Of a stretch of DNA of 64,000 nt, positions 34,403 to 46,406 are shown one piece after another. The notes under the pieces were generated by a model, which saw only the letters and a list, made by a program, of their open reading frames with translations, was not told the origin of the DNA and did not search any database. Position 1 is the first letter of the stretch; each line of letters starts with the position of its first letter. Position numbers and translations under genes: made by a program. Source of the DNA: Pollenia angustigena (lineage: Eukaryota; Arthropoda; Insecta; Diptera; Polleniidae); assembly GCA_930367215.1 (NCBI GenBank), contig OV884059.1, positions 161,942,511 to 162,006,510 of the forward strand, in the 5' to 3' direction.

Positions 34403-35560
34403 CAGTGTTGCCAATTAAGCCATTTAGTGGCTAGATTTAGCAATTTTTTCATACTGTTTAGCCATTAAAAAATGAGTTTAGCTATTAGCCATTTTTTTTA
34501 GACATTTTTCAACTTATTTAGCCGTTAATTTTTTTCCCCCCGTTTTTCTTTTAAAATAATAATTTTCAATTTCTTAGAAAAATGTATTCAAGTAAAATAA
34601 ACATTTTTAACAATTGAAACTCATTTCATTTAAATCACAACTTTTACAAATGTTGGAAATCGCTATCAACTATGATGATGAAACATCTTTCAAAATAAAG
34701 CAATAGTAGTCCAATATTAAATTTATAAAATGGATCAACACAAAAATCGCTGTTTCTTTCTGGTTGCAACTATTTCAATAAAAAGATGCAGGCGGCAAAA
34801 ATTTTTTTTTAGAAATTACAGAATGGACTATAAAGTTGCTCTCAGTTGCATGGTCTAATGATGAAGTGGAGAGGGTATTTACCCAAGTAAACATCGTTTA
34901 AAGTAATTTGAGAAAAAGGAGACATTAAGCAACCGTTAATTCGATTTTATCAATAAAATATTTATACCAGCACCACAATAGTGGAGAGGGTACGATGTGT
35001 TTGTGCTGATGTTTGTAACACCTTAAAATAATGGTCCTAAGCCCACCTTTACGTATACCGATTTACTCAGAATCACTTTCTGAGTCGAATTAACGATGTT
35101 TGTCCTGCTGGCTGGCTGGCTGTTTTGGAGATTATTTGATAAAATTTGGTACATAGATTCTTATGTGGTGTTGGGTACCATATAGTCGGTGTTGACAGGC
35201 TATACTTTCTTACTTGTTTTTTATTGTAGATCTGGACTGAAAAGGATGTGTAAATGTTGTCGTTATTATGATTTACCTTCATATTATTAAAAACTAATAG
35301 GCCCAAGTGATTCCTATGAGATGAACAATAACGATATCGAATTAATCGATGATTTAATTTTTTTAATATCTACCAAAATATCTATTGATCATAACTTACA
35401 ATTTCATCGTAAACCACTTTAAATGAATTATTTCTGTTTTGTTATTGAATTCTAATGTGTTTTTATTTACATAAAAAGCTTTTAGCTGTTTTTTAGCCAA
35501 TTTTTAGCCATTTTTTCCATAAGTTTAGCCATTTTTGGTCACCAAGTTTTGGCAACACTG
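34403..35560 (+). mobile_element. hAT-type element, 1158 bp, with transposase remnant
   Basis: TIRs CAGTGTTGCCAA on both sides inward and a perfect 8-bp duplication CTCCTTAC at 34395-34402 and 35561-35568. Subterminal TTTAGCCATT words recur at both ends. At about 34845-34925 a short frame reads AWSNDEVERVFTQVNIV then SNLRKRR, matching the hAT C-terminal dimerisation region. A mini-me-like element is nested at 34971-35222. Confidence 0.92.
34971..35222 (+). mobile_element. Short mini-me-like element nested in the hAT element
   Basis: TTTATACCAGCACCACAATA at the start, GTGGAGAGGGTA, a GCTG-type tract (CTGGCTGGCTGGCTG), and an end of CTATACTTTCTTACTTGTTT. Same subfamily as 60590-61157. Confidence 0.8.
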
Positions 35561-35720
35561 CTCCTTACATTCCCCACTACAATTGATTGGAATTCTTCCA
35601 AACATTAATGGTAGTTGTGAGAAGGTTAAGAAAAACAAAAATGAAAACAAAAACAACTTGCAAAAGCATGCTGCCAGTTAGCTTTTTTAGGCCGTGCACT
35701 GCCAGTTTATTATAAAAATT

Positions 35721-36194
35721 ACCCTGCGGGAAATTTGTGTCAATTGGTCCCACAGACTGGTCCTGGAAGTTGTGAAAATAGAACACTAACAAAAAGAAAG
35801 AACTCATGACCAGTGAAAGGAGAACCAATCATGTAACTGGTTTATGGAGAGCAAAAAGGTAGAAAAAGTAATGAATACAGTCTTCACCGGTGGTGTGATA
35901 AATTTTTTTTGGACTTTCTAAAATTTGGCTCTTGAATTTAATTATAGGACTTGTTTTATTGAAATAATGCTACATCGTATTGAAATAATACAACATTTAA
36001 GTAACTCTCACTTAACACGTCCATTGAGAATAGATTTGTGACTGGTCAAATGGTGTCAATTGACCCCCTCCAATGACAACCCCATGTAAAAGTGATAGGT
36101 CTTATTCATAGAAAGTGTTAAAACTAGAACCGGTCTCTACCACCAAAGACCTATCACAGGACTACTTTGGTGTCAGTTCGCTTCCCTCTAGGGT
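35721..36194. mobile_element. 474-bp MITE inserted in R3 (ACCCTGC family, copy 1)
   Basis: Begins ACCCTGCGGGAAATTTGTGT and ends CCCTCTAGGGT. ATT at 35718-35720 and 36195-36197 is a likely 3-bp duplication, and removing the element restores the R3 sequence. A diverged relative lies at 42210-42712. Confidence 0.75.
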
Positions 36195-36435
36195 ATTTTT
36201 GGGAATACAAAATTTTAATTTAAAAGATTTTGTTGTTCGTGCTTTATTCCCAATTTTCATTCTTGACAAAAACACTGAAATTAATTGTTGATGGGACAAG
36301 CTATAAAAAATAAAAATAAAACTTTTTCTTACATCCCAGCTAGCATAGAGTGATTGTTTGACGATTGTGTTAAATATACAACTCCTAAAAGAATGTTGTG
36401 ATAATTGTCTGAGCAGTAACAATAACAAAAAAATC

Positions 36436-37230
36436 TAAAATTTGGGAATTAAGCACGTCATACGGAAATCGTATTAATAATAAACTTTGTATTCCCGAAA
36501 ATAACTTTGATAATATAATTGCATGTGCCCGTGCAAAAAACGGGATTGGCAAATTGGTTTTTTGGTTTGTTGTTTTCTTACGAAGACAATAAAATGAAGC
36601 AGTTTGTTTTTTAATTTTGTTTTTTCTTTAAATCCACTTACAACTACAATTCGAGTCGGAAAGAACCCAACCAATTGTAGGGGGATGTAAGAAAAGATAA
36701 ACTGTTTATTGTTGGTGTTTTGTTTAAGCTTTGATATTGTTACAAGTAAGACTTAGGCCCGCTTTCACAACTTACCGATAGCTTAAAGTAGACTTTAAAT
36801 GGCCCGTTAAAAAGTGTTCCATTATTAAAACTTTACTTTAACCTAAAGTGAGCGATAAAGTCGATTAAGGTTAATCCAACCTGGTAGGTTAAAGTAAAGT
36901 TGTTATAATGGAACACTTTTTATACGGCCTATAAAATCTTACCTTTAGCTATCGGTAAGTTGTGAAAACGGGCCTTAGAGTGTTTATAATTCTTATTCGC
37001 TTTAATTTGTTTAATATATTTTGCTTTTCTAAAATGTTTGGAAACGGTTTCCTGATGATCTGAAATAAGCAACTAGTGAAATGCGCATAGAAGCTGGCTT
37101 CCACTCAACAATAAATTTCAGTGTGTTTATCAAATATCAAAAATTGGGAATTTAGCACGTCATACGGAAATCGTATTAATAAAAAAACTTTGTATTCCCG
37201 AAAATAAATTTGATAATCTATTTTTGTATT
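36436..37230 (+). repeat. R3 repeat copy, interrupted by the PIF/Harbinger-like MITE
   Basis: R3 text at 36436-36752 and 36978-37230. GGGAATTAAGCACGTCATAC and its counterpart recur at 36439 and 37144, so this copy too exceeds one unit once the MITE is removed. It is more diverged than the copy at 28655. Confidence 0.75.
36756..36974 (-). mobile_element. 219-bp MITE, PIF/Harbinger-like (copy 2)
   Basis: TIRs GGCCCGCTTTCACAACTTAC and, inward from the right, GGCCCGTTTTCACAACTTAC. Perfect TTA duplication at 36753-36755 and 36975-36977. Inverted relative to the copy at 17836, as shown by the internal ACCTGGTAGG and TAACCTAAAGTGAG order. Confidence 0.88.
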
Positions 37231-37845
37231 TATTACTTTTTTATACCTTTTCTGAGAAGCTCTTTTTTTAATCTTGGAATGTTTACCATGCAAATCGTAA
37301 AACATTCTTTTAACGATTATTTTAAAAGTGCAAAAACAATAATGTTACACTTTGTTTATCTTTTGTCAAACCATAATCGAACATAACAATTATTGAGCAT
37401 TAAGAGCGTTTTTTAAACATGAAAATTCTATTGCCAATACAATCTCAATAAAGAAAAAACGGACCTAAGGATCTGTCAAATAAGATTTTTCGACTGGGTG
37501 GTGTTAAATTCAGGATCTAAAGGTATTTTACTAAAAAAAAATTTTTTTTAATAAAAAAGAATGCAAATATGTATAAAAAACTGTTACCTGTTGTGTTATT
37601 TTAATTTTTTATTTTTTTGTTTAATAATCAGTTTAAACATTTTTGCTTTTGCTTAAAATTTCACGTGAAATAAGTGCAGCTTACATTTTTCGCAGTTGTA
37701 AAAAAATGTTGCCAGAAACATTTCGGAACTTGTTCACGAAATGAACAGAGTACATACATCAACATTATTTCATAGATATTCCTACAAGTTTTTTTCATAT
37801 GCGTTTTGACTGCTTTCGGGTTGAAGTCCGCCAAGTGGTCTTTGT
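37231..37845. other. Gene-free AT-rich stretch
   Basis: No recognisable family, TIR or ORF beyond low-complexity translations. Confidence 0.45.
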
Positions 37846-38060
37846 TTATCTTTTATTGATCCGTATTCCGACCTTCAAAGCGTTTCGATAAAGTGCTTGC
37901 AATTTTTCAGGTATATGTTCAAAACTATGGGCAAGTAGAAATCGATCATCTGTGTTTGTTGCCCCCACTACTTTATCCGGTAACAAATGAAATTGGAGCG
38001 AGAAAAGTACACATCCCGGTCGAAGTCCGAGAACGATCTGGAATAGATATAATTTTTGTC
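37846..38060 (-). pseudogene. Non-LTR (LINE) reverse transcriptase relic
   Basis: A frame of about 65 codons reads LRPGCVLFSLQFHLLPDKVV, then NTDDRFLLAHSFEHIPEKLQ and ALKVGIRINK. This matches the RT pattern QGCVLSPLLF ... YADD ... LLAHS ... L ... GLKIN of LINE elements. The catalytic YADD is altered to NTDD, neighbouring residues are missing, and the fragment ends at a stop. A degenerate scrap, not functional; the clade is not determined. Confidence 0.65.
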
Positions 38061-38677
38061 CTTTTAGTAGCTCCTTGTCGGAACTCCTTAACATTTTAGC
38101 CATTTCCATATGTGATGTGATGGGGTCAAAAGCCCGTTAAAACTCAAAAAACAGCAGGGTTGTTGATGACATGACAGGTGAACGAGAACCTCTTCAATAA
38201 ATTCTGAGTAGATGTAGATGTTAATATCTTAAAAAAATAGGGAACAAATAGCTCTTTAAATAATGCGTCGAAATGGATCGATCCGTAAAGCCCACTCTCG
38301 CAATACACTTTAACACAGCAAACATTTGTTTTTGAATAACTCTTTAAATTTAATTTACGTGTTTAACAAATTCACAGTGCAGCGACTTTTCATTTAAATC
38401 GAAATTAGAGTCGTATATAAAATCAGTTATTTGTTTAAAGTGCATTTAAATATTAAGAAACTTCCGAATATTCAGAAAATGTTTCTACCAAAGACAAAAT
38501 CTGTTTCAAAATTTCTGTTTGAAAATTTCTTTAATGTTGAAAGTAAAATATGTGTAACGAAAATATAACAACACTGTAAGTACGACGACATTATTAAATA
38601 TTTAGAAAATAATAAATGAAAATGCGAAATATGTCACGTTTTGTGTAAATTTAATTGCACACTAGCAAATATACATA

Positions 38678-39045
38678 CCCTGCAAATAATAGGACCAGTC
38701 CAAACGCGCGTGTAAAAAGGGACCAGGATAAGTCCAAAAGTAACCCAAACGTATGGAAATTCCCTGGTCTATTTAACATTACGATGTCCTAGGAGAGGAC
38801 CATATAACCCACCTTTGGACCACTAAGGACTAGTTTTAAAACTACTCCATGGTATACTCAAGAGGATAAGTTTTGAAGTCGTTTAAAAACGAAAGCATGT
38901 CGTTAAAAAACGAAGACATGTTGTCTCACTACAAACACTTTTTAACAATGACATGGTCCATGCTTGCATTACATCGGACCAGTCCATGGAGTAGTCCATT
39001 TTATCAAAATCAGGTGGATCAGGTGGTCCAATTTTATTTGCAGGG
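38678..39045. mobile_element. 368-bp TIR element (CCCTGCAAATAA)
   Basis: Ends CCCTGCAAATAATAGGACCA and, inward from the right, CCCTGCAAATAAAATTGGAC. TA at both sides (38676-38677 and 39046-39047). The interior is rich in GGACCA and GGTCC words on both strands. Open frames across it are incidental. Confidence 0.78.
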
Positions 39046-39057
39046 TATACAAACACT

Positions 39058-39059
<2 letters not shown>

Positions 39060-39092
<33 letters not shown>
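39060..39092. repeat. (CA)n microsatellite
   Basis: Uninterrupted alternating CA run of about 16 units, followed by AC-rich sequence. Confidence 0.95.
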
Positions 39093-39094
<2 letters not shown>

Positions 39095-39884
39095 GCAAAC
39101 ACATGTTTACGCATACACAAATGTTTATGCACATAGAGAAAAAACTCATTTTTATTATGATTTATTTGTATTTGTGTGTGTTTCAGAAAGGACTGCTCAT
39201 ATTGAGTTAAACATATTTAAACAGGAAACATTTTGTGTGATAATTTCATTTTTTCAAATAAAACAAAAAAATCCATTTACTGTATGAGTACCCGTCGAGC
39301 AGTATAATTATTTGTAGGAATTATATTGTCTTTCTTTGTGAATTTTTAATGATTTTGTAAAATGAACTTTAGAGCGTTTAATACTTAAATCTTAAGTGGA
39401 AGGATGTTGGGAAAAACAGGAAGAGAATTTAAATAATTTTAGTTTTCAACGTATAAATCATGTTCAAATATGAGATTAAACATATTTAAATAAATGAGGA
39501 CTTTCATAACAAAACAGTATAATTAAATTTGAGTTATTTTTTTTTTAATGAATCAGTATTTTTCATTTAAAATTAATTTAAAACAATGGTAATTTAAAAA
39601 AAAACATACACACAAACATACATATGTACCTACATACATACTTAATTATGTCTGTATGTATGTTAATTTAACAAGATAAACTTTTCAATATTGTACAATG
39701 TTATTTTAACAGTGAATAATATTAAATTAAACGTGATTTAAGGTTATTTTAATATTTTTCATTTAAAATTAATATGAAATAATGATTAATTTAAATAAAA
39801 GACATGCTCTTGCAGAAATTTACTTTGATTCTCAAACAACATTTCGCCAGGTTAATTTAGCATTGTTTTTTTTTCTGTGTGTCT
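39093..39884. other. Gene-free AT-rich stretch
   Basis: Long A/T tracts and an imperfect TATGTAC/TACATAC repeat near 39610-39660. Nothing else recognised. Confidence 0.45.
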
Positions 39885-40476
39885 TGGTGCTGGGAAACTA
39901 TCGATAGTACTATCTATACTATCGATAGTCGTAAACTATCGATAGGAAAAATATCAATGTTGATATTATTATTATTTGAAATACAGCTATGAAGACATGT
40001 TACAGCAGCTATACACACACAGGGACTGAAATTTAAAATAGTTTTATGATGTTGTAAAAAAAAATCAAATAAATAAATAAAAAAAAAAATCAATTGCAAT
40101 TGCGAGCATATGATAAAACAATGAACGAACATTAGAGGAAAAGTCCGCTAGATTGATTACCTTTTCGGTCGAGAATCAGTTCTAATTTAGAACATTATCT
40201 AAAGTTGCAATAAAATATCTAATAGTCCCTGTTACATTTGTTCCTTCAGAAAGGTGCTTATCAGCATCACAATTTTTAAAAACTGTCGTCTAAAATAACG
40301 TGCGTACATACATACGTCTCTTACTTTTAGTAAAGTGATAAGAACAACGAACTGCAACCTGATAAAAAACTAGTTAAAGTTTCCTACTTAAGTACAAACA
40401 TTCAGTCGATAGTAATATCGATATAGCGATAGTTAAATCTGAACTATCGATAAATATCGATAGTATCCCAGCACTA
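39885..40476. mobile_element. hAT-type MITE carrying six TATCGATA octamers
   Basis: TIRs of 22 bp: TGGTGCTGGGAAACTATCGA at the left and TAGTGCTGGGATACTATCGA inward from the right, two mismatches. Flanks GTGTGTCT (39877-39884) and GTGTGTAT (40477-40484) are a 7/8 match, fitting an 8-bp hAT duplication. TATCGATA occurs three times within about 60 bp of the left end and three times within about 75 bp of the right end. No transposase coding. Confidence 0.82.
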
Positions 40477-42209
40477 GTGTGTATACTTAATTATAAATAT
40501 ACAATTGTCCAATTCACTAGCTCTTAGTATCGTCGTATTGGTTGTATATGGTCGTGCTATTATACAAAACAGTATATTTGTTGTTTCGTAATTTTCACAA
40601 AAGAGTTTGGTCTCATTATACGATAATTTGTATATGTTTTGAAAAATTATGTATTTAGGCCAGGCATGGAAATGTTCGATTGGCTTGGTGAATTTGTAAT
40701 GGGTTTGATTCATTATAATTTATTTTTTAAATTAATTGATTAATATTTATTATCATTTCATATCATATTGAAGCTCCCATACCTGTCCTAATTTCATGAT
40801 ATCCATGAAATCCAAGACTGAAGTAAAAATTTATAACTTAAGTTAAATAACACGGTGCTACAGTGAAAATATACTTGGAAAATGACCAAGTGAACACGAA
40901 ACTCACTTGATTTAAATCCTATTTTTATTTTTTAAACAATTTCAGAAAGAAGAGAAATGTGCCTTTCTAAATATGTACACTCTTTGTTATGTGCATACAA
41001 TTTTTTAGAGATATTCTTTTAATTATATCTGATTTTAATTTCATTTTCTAGGTTTTTCAACTTTGGTGGCATTTTTTCAAATTAGTTTGTTTAGAAACAT
41101 ACGCTTATGTATATATTTAATTAAAGCTAATTTAGTTTTGAGTCAATTCAGCTTTCAATAAATAAGATCAAGTAAAATATAAAAAAAGTTATTAAGGTTT
41201 TTCAAAAGTGAAAAATTAAGCTTTTACAAATAATGATCAATAGACCAGACCGGGTCGAACATAAAAACCTTCAAAATATATTAAGACTAATCTGGACTAC
41301 AATATTAAGTTTAACTTAAAATTCATAACAGTAATAAAATTGGGCTCATTCGCCAATATAAAGCCAAAATATTAGTTTTTCCCGAAAATTGGAAAATCTA
41401 CATCGCAGGTACGGAAAAACTATGGGAGGTATTGACATAATTTGTTTATATTTTTATTAACTACATATTACTTTCTCAATAAATCCCAATTTTCTGATAA
41501 AAAAAAATCTGAAATTTGTTTAAAAACATTTAAAAAAATTTTTTTTTAAAAATTGATATTTTTTTGGACATTTCGCGATTAGGTTAAAGGTATCATACGA
41601 AGACTTAAAATCATTAAGTAAAAACGTTTCTTTAGATGTAAAAATAAGCATTAATTCAAATATTTATCAAAATCTGTTTCTTCAAAATCTGCAAGTTAAG
41701 TTTTTTGGAGCACTCTAATGTACTTATTACAGTGACATGCTTTTTTTAATAAAAAGTAAATTTTAAAAATGTGTAGCATTTCTTAAAATTTAATTTTCCC
41801 TACAACCACCATTGCTAGTAGTAGTGTAGTTTTTTAAACCTGATATTCCAAAATCATTTCAGATATCCCACTACCAGAATCGTCTTTAGAACTCCCTTCT
41901 CCCCAATTCCTATATTGTGTGATATATGTGCCCCTCACACCATTTCATCATATCCACTAACGTTCTTAAAGTCCATTTTTAAATATTTTCAATTTGGAAT
42001 TTTTTAATTAAATTTTCTAAATTTCCAAAATTGTTTCAGATAAGCTACCTCTTTGGTCCTATTGGGGACCCTTCGGACCACCATGTCCATATAGTGTTTT
42101 ATGTGTACCAATAACCATTTTTCCATATAAATCTTTTATCCCCTTCAGAAATTTTCGTAAAAAAAAATTGTCAAATCTTGGCCCAAATCGTCGCAGAACT
42201 TTTGTAAAA
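40477..42209. other. Gene-free stretch with a degraded duplication
   Basis: At about 41830-42150 two diverged segments of about 170 bp share ATTTCAGATA and CATAT-GTGTTTTATGTG-type words. The rest is AT-rich with no family match. Confidence 0.45.
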
Positions 42210-42712
42210 ACCCTGCAGGAAACTTGTGTCACTTGGTTTTAAGGCACTTATCCCGTGACAAGTGAAAGCAGTTTTATAATAAAAAGGCATGAAATGTGAT
42301 AGGTTAAAACAGAACATATCACTTAACTGGTGATAATGTGCTAAAAGAATAGTTACTCCAGAAGGTAATTGACAAACAACTTGTCATGTAACTCGATTTT
42401 GTGTGGGAAATGACTGATTTATTCTACCTGGTTCTATTAATTTAAATGAAGGGGATCCGCCTTAAAAACATGGTTCATTTGGGACAATATTTGCAACAGG
42501 CATTACTTTAACTGAAATTGAATGTGTCCATTTAGGTTGTTTCTGTGACCTGTTGCAAAGCGTCAAAAAGGTGCCAATTAACCCCCTCGTAGAACATCGC
42601 CATATTAAAGTGACAAGTCCCCTTCATATAAAGTGTAAGAACTCTAACCGGTCCCTATCACTATAGAACTGTCACGTGACAAGTTAAGTGTTAGTTCCCT
42701 TTCCTCTAGGGA
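42210..42712. mobile_element. 503-bp MITE, ACCCTGC family copy 2
   Basis: Begins ACCCTGCAGGAAACTTGTGT and ends CCTCTAGGG, parallel to 35721-36194. Both contain a middle with GTGACAAG or similar and an ACCGGTC block near the right end. Diverged, and the target duplication is not clear. Confidence 0.65.
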
Positions 42713-42882
42713 ACATCTAATTGTTTATTTACAAACAATTTGCACACTCTTTGGGAACAATTATTAGATTTCTTCAACAAATAGAAGCGAAGATAGAAGC
42801 GATTTTTGTATTGTAAGTTTTTTGATCCTTTACAGCTTTAACGATTTATAGAATAGTAAACTTTGCTATTACGCCGCGGCGC

Positions 42883-45315
42883 ACAGTGCTTTGGCCCATA
42901 GACATAAATCAAAAAAAAAACAAGTCTTATATTGTGCTTAAAAATGTACAGATCGATAGATAACAAAATAATTAAAATGAATTTTGAAGAATTTTTTAGA
43001 TTTAACTCTTTTTGGCGGCGCTAGAGGGCGCCAAAGTTTGAGAATTTATAGTAAAAATGGCCAAACAACTACTTGAGTTTTACATGCTTTAGGAAAACTG
43101 TTGTAAAACTGTTGTTTTTTAAAGCACGAGATTGAAATTTTTTTCTGTAGTAGTTTACTATATTTAGAACTAACTGTAAAAAAATTTTATTGATTTATTT
43201 TCTCATAAGTGTTTTTTTATTGGTTTGAAAAATGCTTATTATTTACTTAAGCTCTAAAAATTTTCTAACTTTGATGGAATATTAAAAAAAAAAGAAAAAT
43301 ATGGTCTATGGGTTTTTTTCTGATTTCGAATATTTAGACTGTTTTCTAATAACTACAAAAAAAAAATTGAAAAAATTTTACCACAACTTGAAAAAAAAAA
43401 CTTTTTTTAAATGGCTATTTTCATGATTTTTGATCAAATTTTGATAGTTTTCAGGAGTTTAAAAGACAATTAACTACAAATACTGTGAAATATTAATTCA
43501 AACTTATACCATTCAATAAAAAACAACAAAAATCAAAATATGTATAAAAAATTGTTTGTGTTTGTCTGCATTCTACGGCATAAGAGGGTGCTGAAATCAC
43601 AAATGCCCTTGGTTTTTTATTGTTTCAAGAAAATAATTGTAAAAAATTAATTTTTTGGATTACGAGATTCAAATTTTTTTCTGTAACAGCTAACTATATT
43701 CTAAACCATCTATAAAAAACTTTTACTGGAATTATGCTCCTATACATATTTTTTAATGGTTTGAAAAATGCTTATTATTTACTTAAGCTCTAAAAATTTT
43801 CTAATTTTGATGGAATATTAAAAAAAAAAGAAAAATATGGTCTATGGGTTTTTTTCTGATTTCGAATATTTAGACTGTTTTCTAATAACTACAAAAAAAA
43901 AAATTTTAAAAATTTTACCACAACTTAAAAAAAAATTTATTTAAAAAAAATGCTATTTTCGTGATTTTTGCTCAAACTTTCATAGATTGAATTAGTTAAA
44001 AAAAAATAAACTAGGAACATAATAAGAAAAAAATCCAAATATATATACTATTGAATTAGAAAAATTGACAAGATAAATTAAAAAAAATTAGTATAACAGT
44101 TGTGTCTGTTTCTTTTTGTCGACACAAGATGGCGCTAAATTCCCAGATGACGTTGGTTTTTCATCGTATAAAGAATATTTTCAAAATGTGACTTAGTGCC
44201 GTTATTTTTTATTTAAATTGAAGATGGTTACGTGACAGAAGTTTTTTTTTGGTAACAGCCTTTGTTTGTAGTAAGAGCAATTCTATTGTGGAGTGTTCGA
44301 AAATATTGCATACAGGGTTTTCAATTTAAAAGAAAATAAAAATTTTCTATTAAAATGTTAAATCAATTTATATATTTAATAAATACTTACTTTTACAAAC
44401 GAGTAAAAGTGAGGGCGCGTGGTTCAAAAAATGAACGTGCACATCTCTAATCAATTTTATTGCAATCAAAATCAGCTTATCAAATTTTATTGGAATCTTT
44501 CTATTTTTGAACATAGCTCCCATACAAATCATTCTCCCGAAAATAGCTTTTAATGCCAGCTTCCTTAAAAATATATGTAGTAACATACCAATATAAACCA
44601 TAGGTTACATATAAACCCTCATCCAAAAAACCCATATATGAAGATGAAGATATCTAAATAATATTCGGCAGAAAGAACTTTGAAACGAATCTTAACCTCA
44701 TAACATAATTTTGTTCTGGTGGGTCCATGATTGCCCATGGGTCCCAAATAGATTACAATCTAGGAACTTTGTTTTTAAATACTATGCTATAGGATATCAC
44801 ATGGTCGGGCTTGACCGATTATACTTTCTTACTTGTTATTTTTGCACGAGCATTTTAAGCGTTTTTCACTCATTTTTCATTAAATGATGTTTTTGTATTT
44901 TTCACATTTATAATCCGATTCTACCAAAATTTGGCACACATATATATCTAACAAATATCAATTTTCATACCAAATTTTATTACGATCGGATAATTGTGTT
45001 GAAAGTGTTATAACATTTTTAAGAAAAAGGATATATGGCAGGACCTTGAGTCCTTGTTCAGATTTAAGTGAAAATTTGCACATACGTTGCTAGTTGTGTG
45101 TGTATTAGTATGACCATTTTTTGTAGTTTTGTGGGCATTATTGAAGCTAAAATTACATTTTTCCATTTCAGGACACATGGGAGGTAGGCGTGTCCTTGGA
45201 CCGATTTGTCCAAAAATTCACATTTTTCTTAACTAAGCTATTCTATGCTTGTGTACCAAATTTCTGACAACTCCTTCTATTTATGTCCCTTCGTTATATG
45301 GGGACAAAGCACTGT
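42883..45315. mobile_element. hAT-like TIR element, 2.43 kb, non-coding, with internal duplication
   Basis: Ends ACAGTGCTTTGGCCCATA and, inward from the right, ACAGTGCTTTGTCCCCATA. They are flanked by GCGGCGC direct repeats at 42876-42882 and 45316-45322, which stand out in this AT-rich DNA. The interior has two direct copies of about 170 bp (about 43232-43400 and 43768-43935) sharing GAAAAATATGGTCTATGGG. A mini-me-type 3' end (CGATTATACTTTCTTACTTG) lies at 44819-44838. No transposase recognised. Confidence 0.72.
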
Positions 45316-46402
45316 GCGGCGCGCCGCTGTTAGCAATTTTTTTTTGAATTTCCCCTTATTTAGCAATTTTTACATAATTTTTTAAAATCCTTATATTTTT
45401 ATGGGCTTTTTATCAATTTTATGGCTTGTTGGAATTATAATTATAATTTTCGCGAATCTTCGCAATTGTTCAAATTTTTTTTTTTTTTTTGTTAATTGTG
45501 TCATTTGGTTTTTTTTTTAACCGATTTAGCGATTTCAAATAAATTTAAGGGTTTGTTTCCAAGTTTATTCGTGAATTTTAGCCATGTTCGCGATTTTTTC
45601 TGTAAGTTGTCTGATTCTTTACAACTTTCACAATATTCTGAATTTGCAATCCTTGCAAATATGTATACTACAACAAAATTAAATAAAGATGATATTATAA
45701 ATTGAATTGAAATTGATACAAAAACCGAATTCACCTATTTTATAGGGCACTATAAAAACTGTTGATTTATATGAGGAGAAAAGTGCAATCAATGCCTTAG
45801 GCAAAAAAAAAAAATAACATAAAAAGCTTTAAAAAATTAGCTATAATTTTGTAGAACAAATTTTTTGTGTTTGCTTGTGCTTTCGACAATTGAAAACATC
45901 ACACCGAAAAATTCAAAAACGGTGTGATTTACAGAACACCACAGAATAATACGTGTGATTTTAAAAGCACATGTGATTTGAGATCACGTGATTTTCAGAC
46001 CAGACCTGATTGGTATCATTTTGAAGGTTTTGACTAGATCTTTCTGGATATATAGAATTTATTTAAAAATTGTTAACTCTTAAGCTCACATAACATTACA
46101 TTTTTTAAACAAATTTCGATTCGAAAGCTTTCGAATGCCGCAATCCTGTTTTTGATACGTCACGAAATTTTATTCAATACGAATGTTTATTCCAGCGAGT
46201 GTGCGACGATTAGGGCCCGGAATTTTTGAAATTCCAAAATTCTATGAGATTTCCTACTGATATTCTTTTCAGAACTATTTTCTTATGTGAAACCACCCAG
46301 GCAGAAAAAGACAATCGCCACGACGCTGTGCCGACGTTGCAGGCGGTAGTATCAACATAAATACAACGTACTGTTAACCAAATTTACAATGCTGTCACAA
46401 TA
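45316..46402. other. Gene-free AT-rich stretch
   Basis: Includes a short hairpin with ATCACACCG and CGGTGTGAT arms near 45899-45927 and a T-rich run at 45470. No coding or family signal. Confidence 0.45.
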
Positions 46403-46406
46403 TTAA

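Larger units (their letters stand above)
34081..36303 (-). repeat. R3 repeat copy, inverted, split by a hAT element and a MITE
   Basis: R3 sequence occupies 34081-34402, 35561-35720 and 36195-36303. Removing 34403-35560 plus one duplication, and 35721-36194 plus one duplication, restores continuity with the uninterrupted copy at 28655. The two outer parts both contain GGGAATACAAAATTTTAATT, so this copy also spans more than one tandem unit. Confidence 0.8.
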
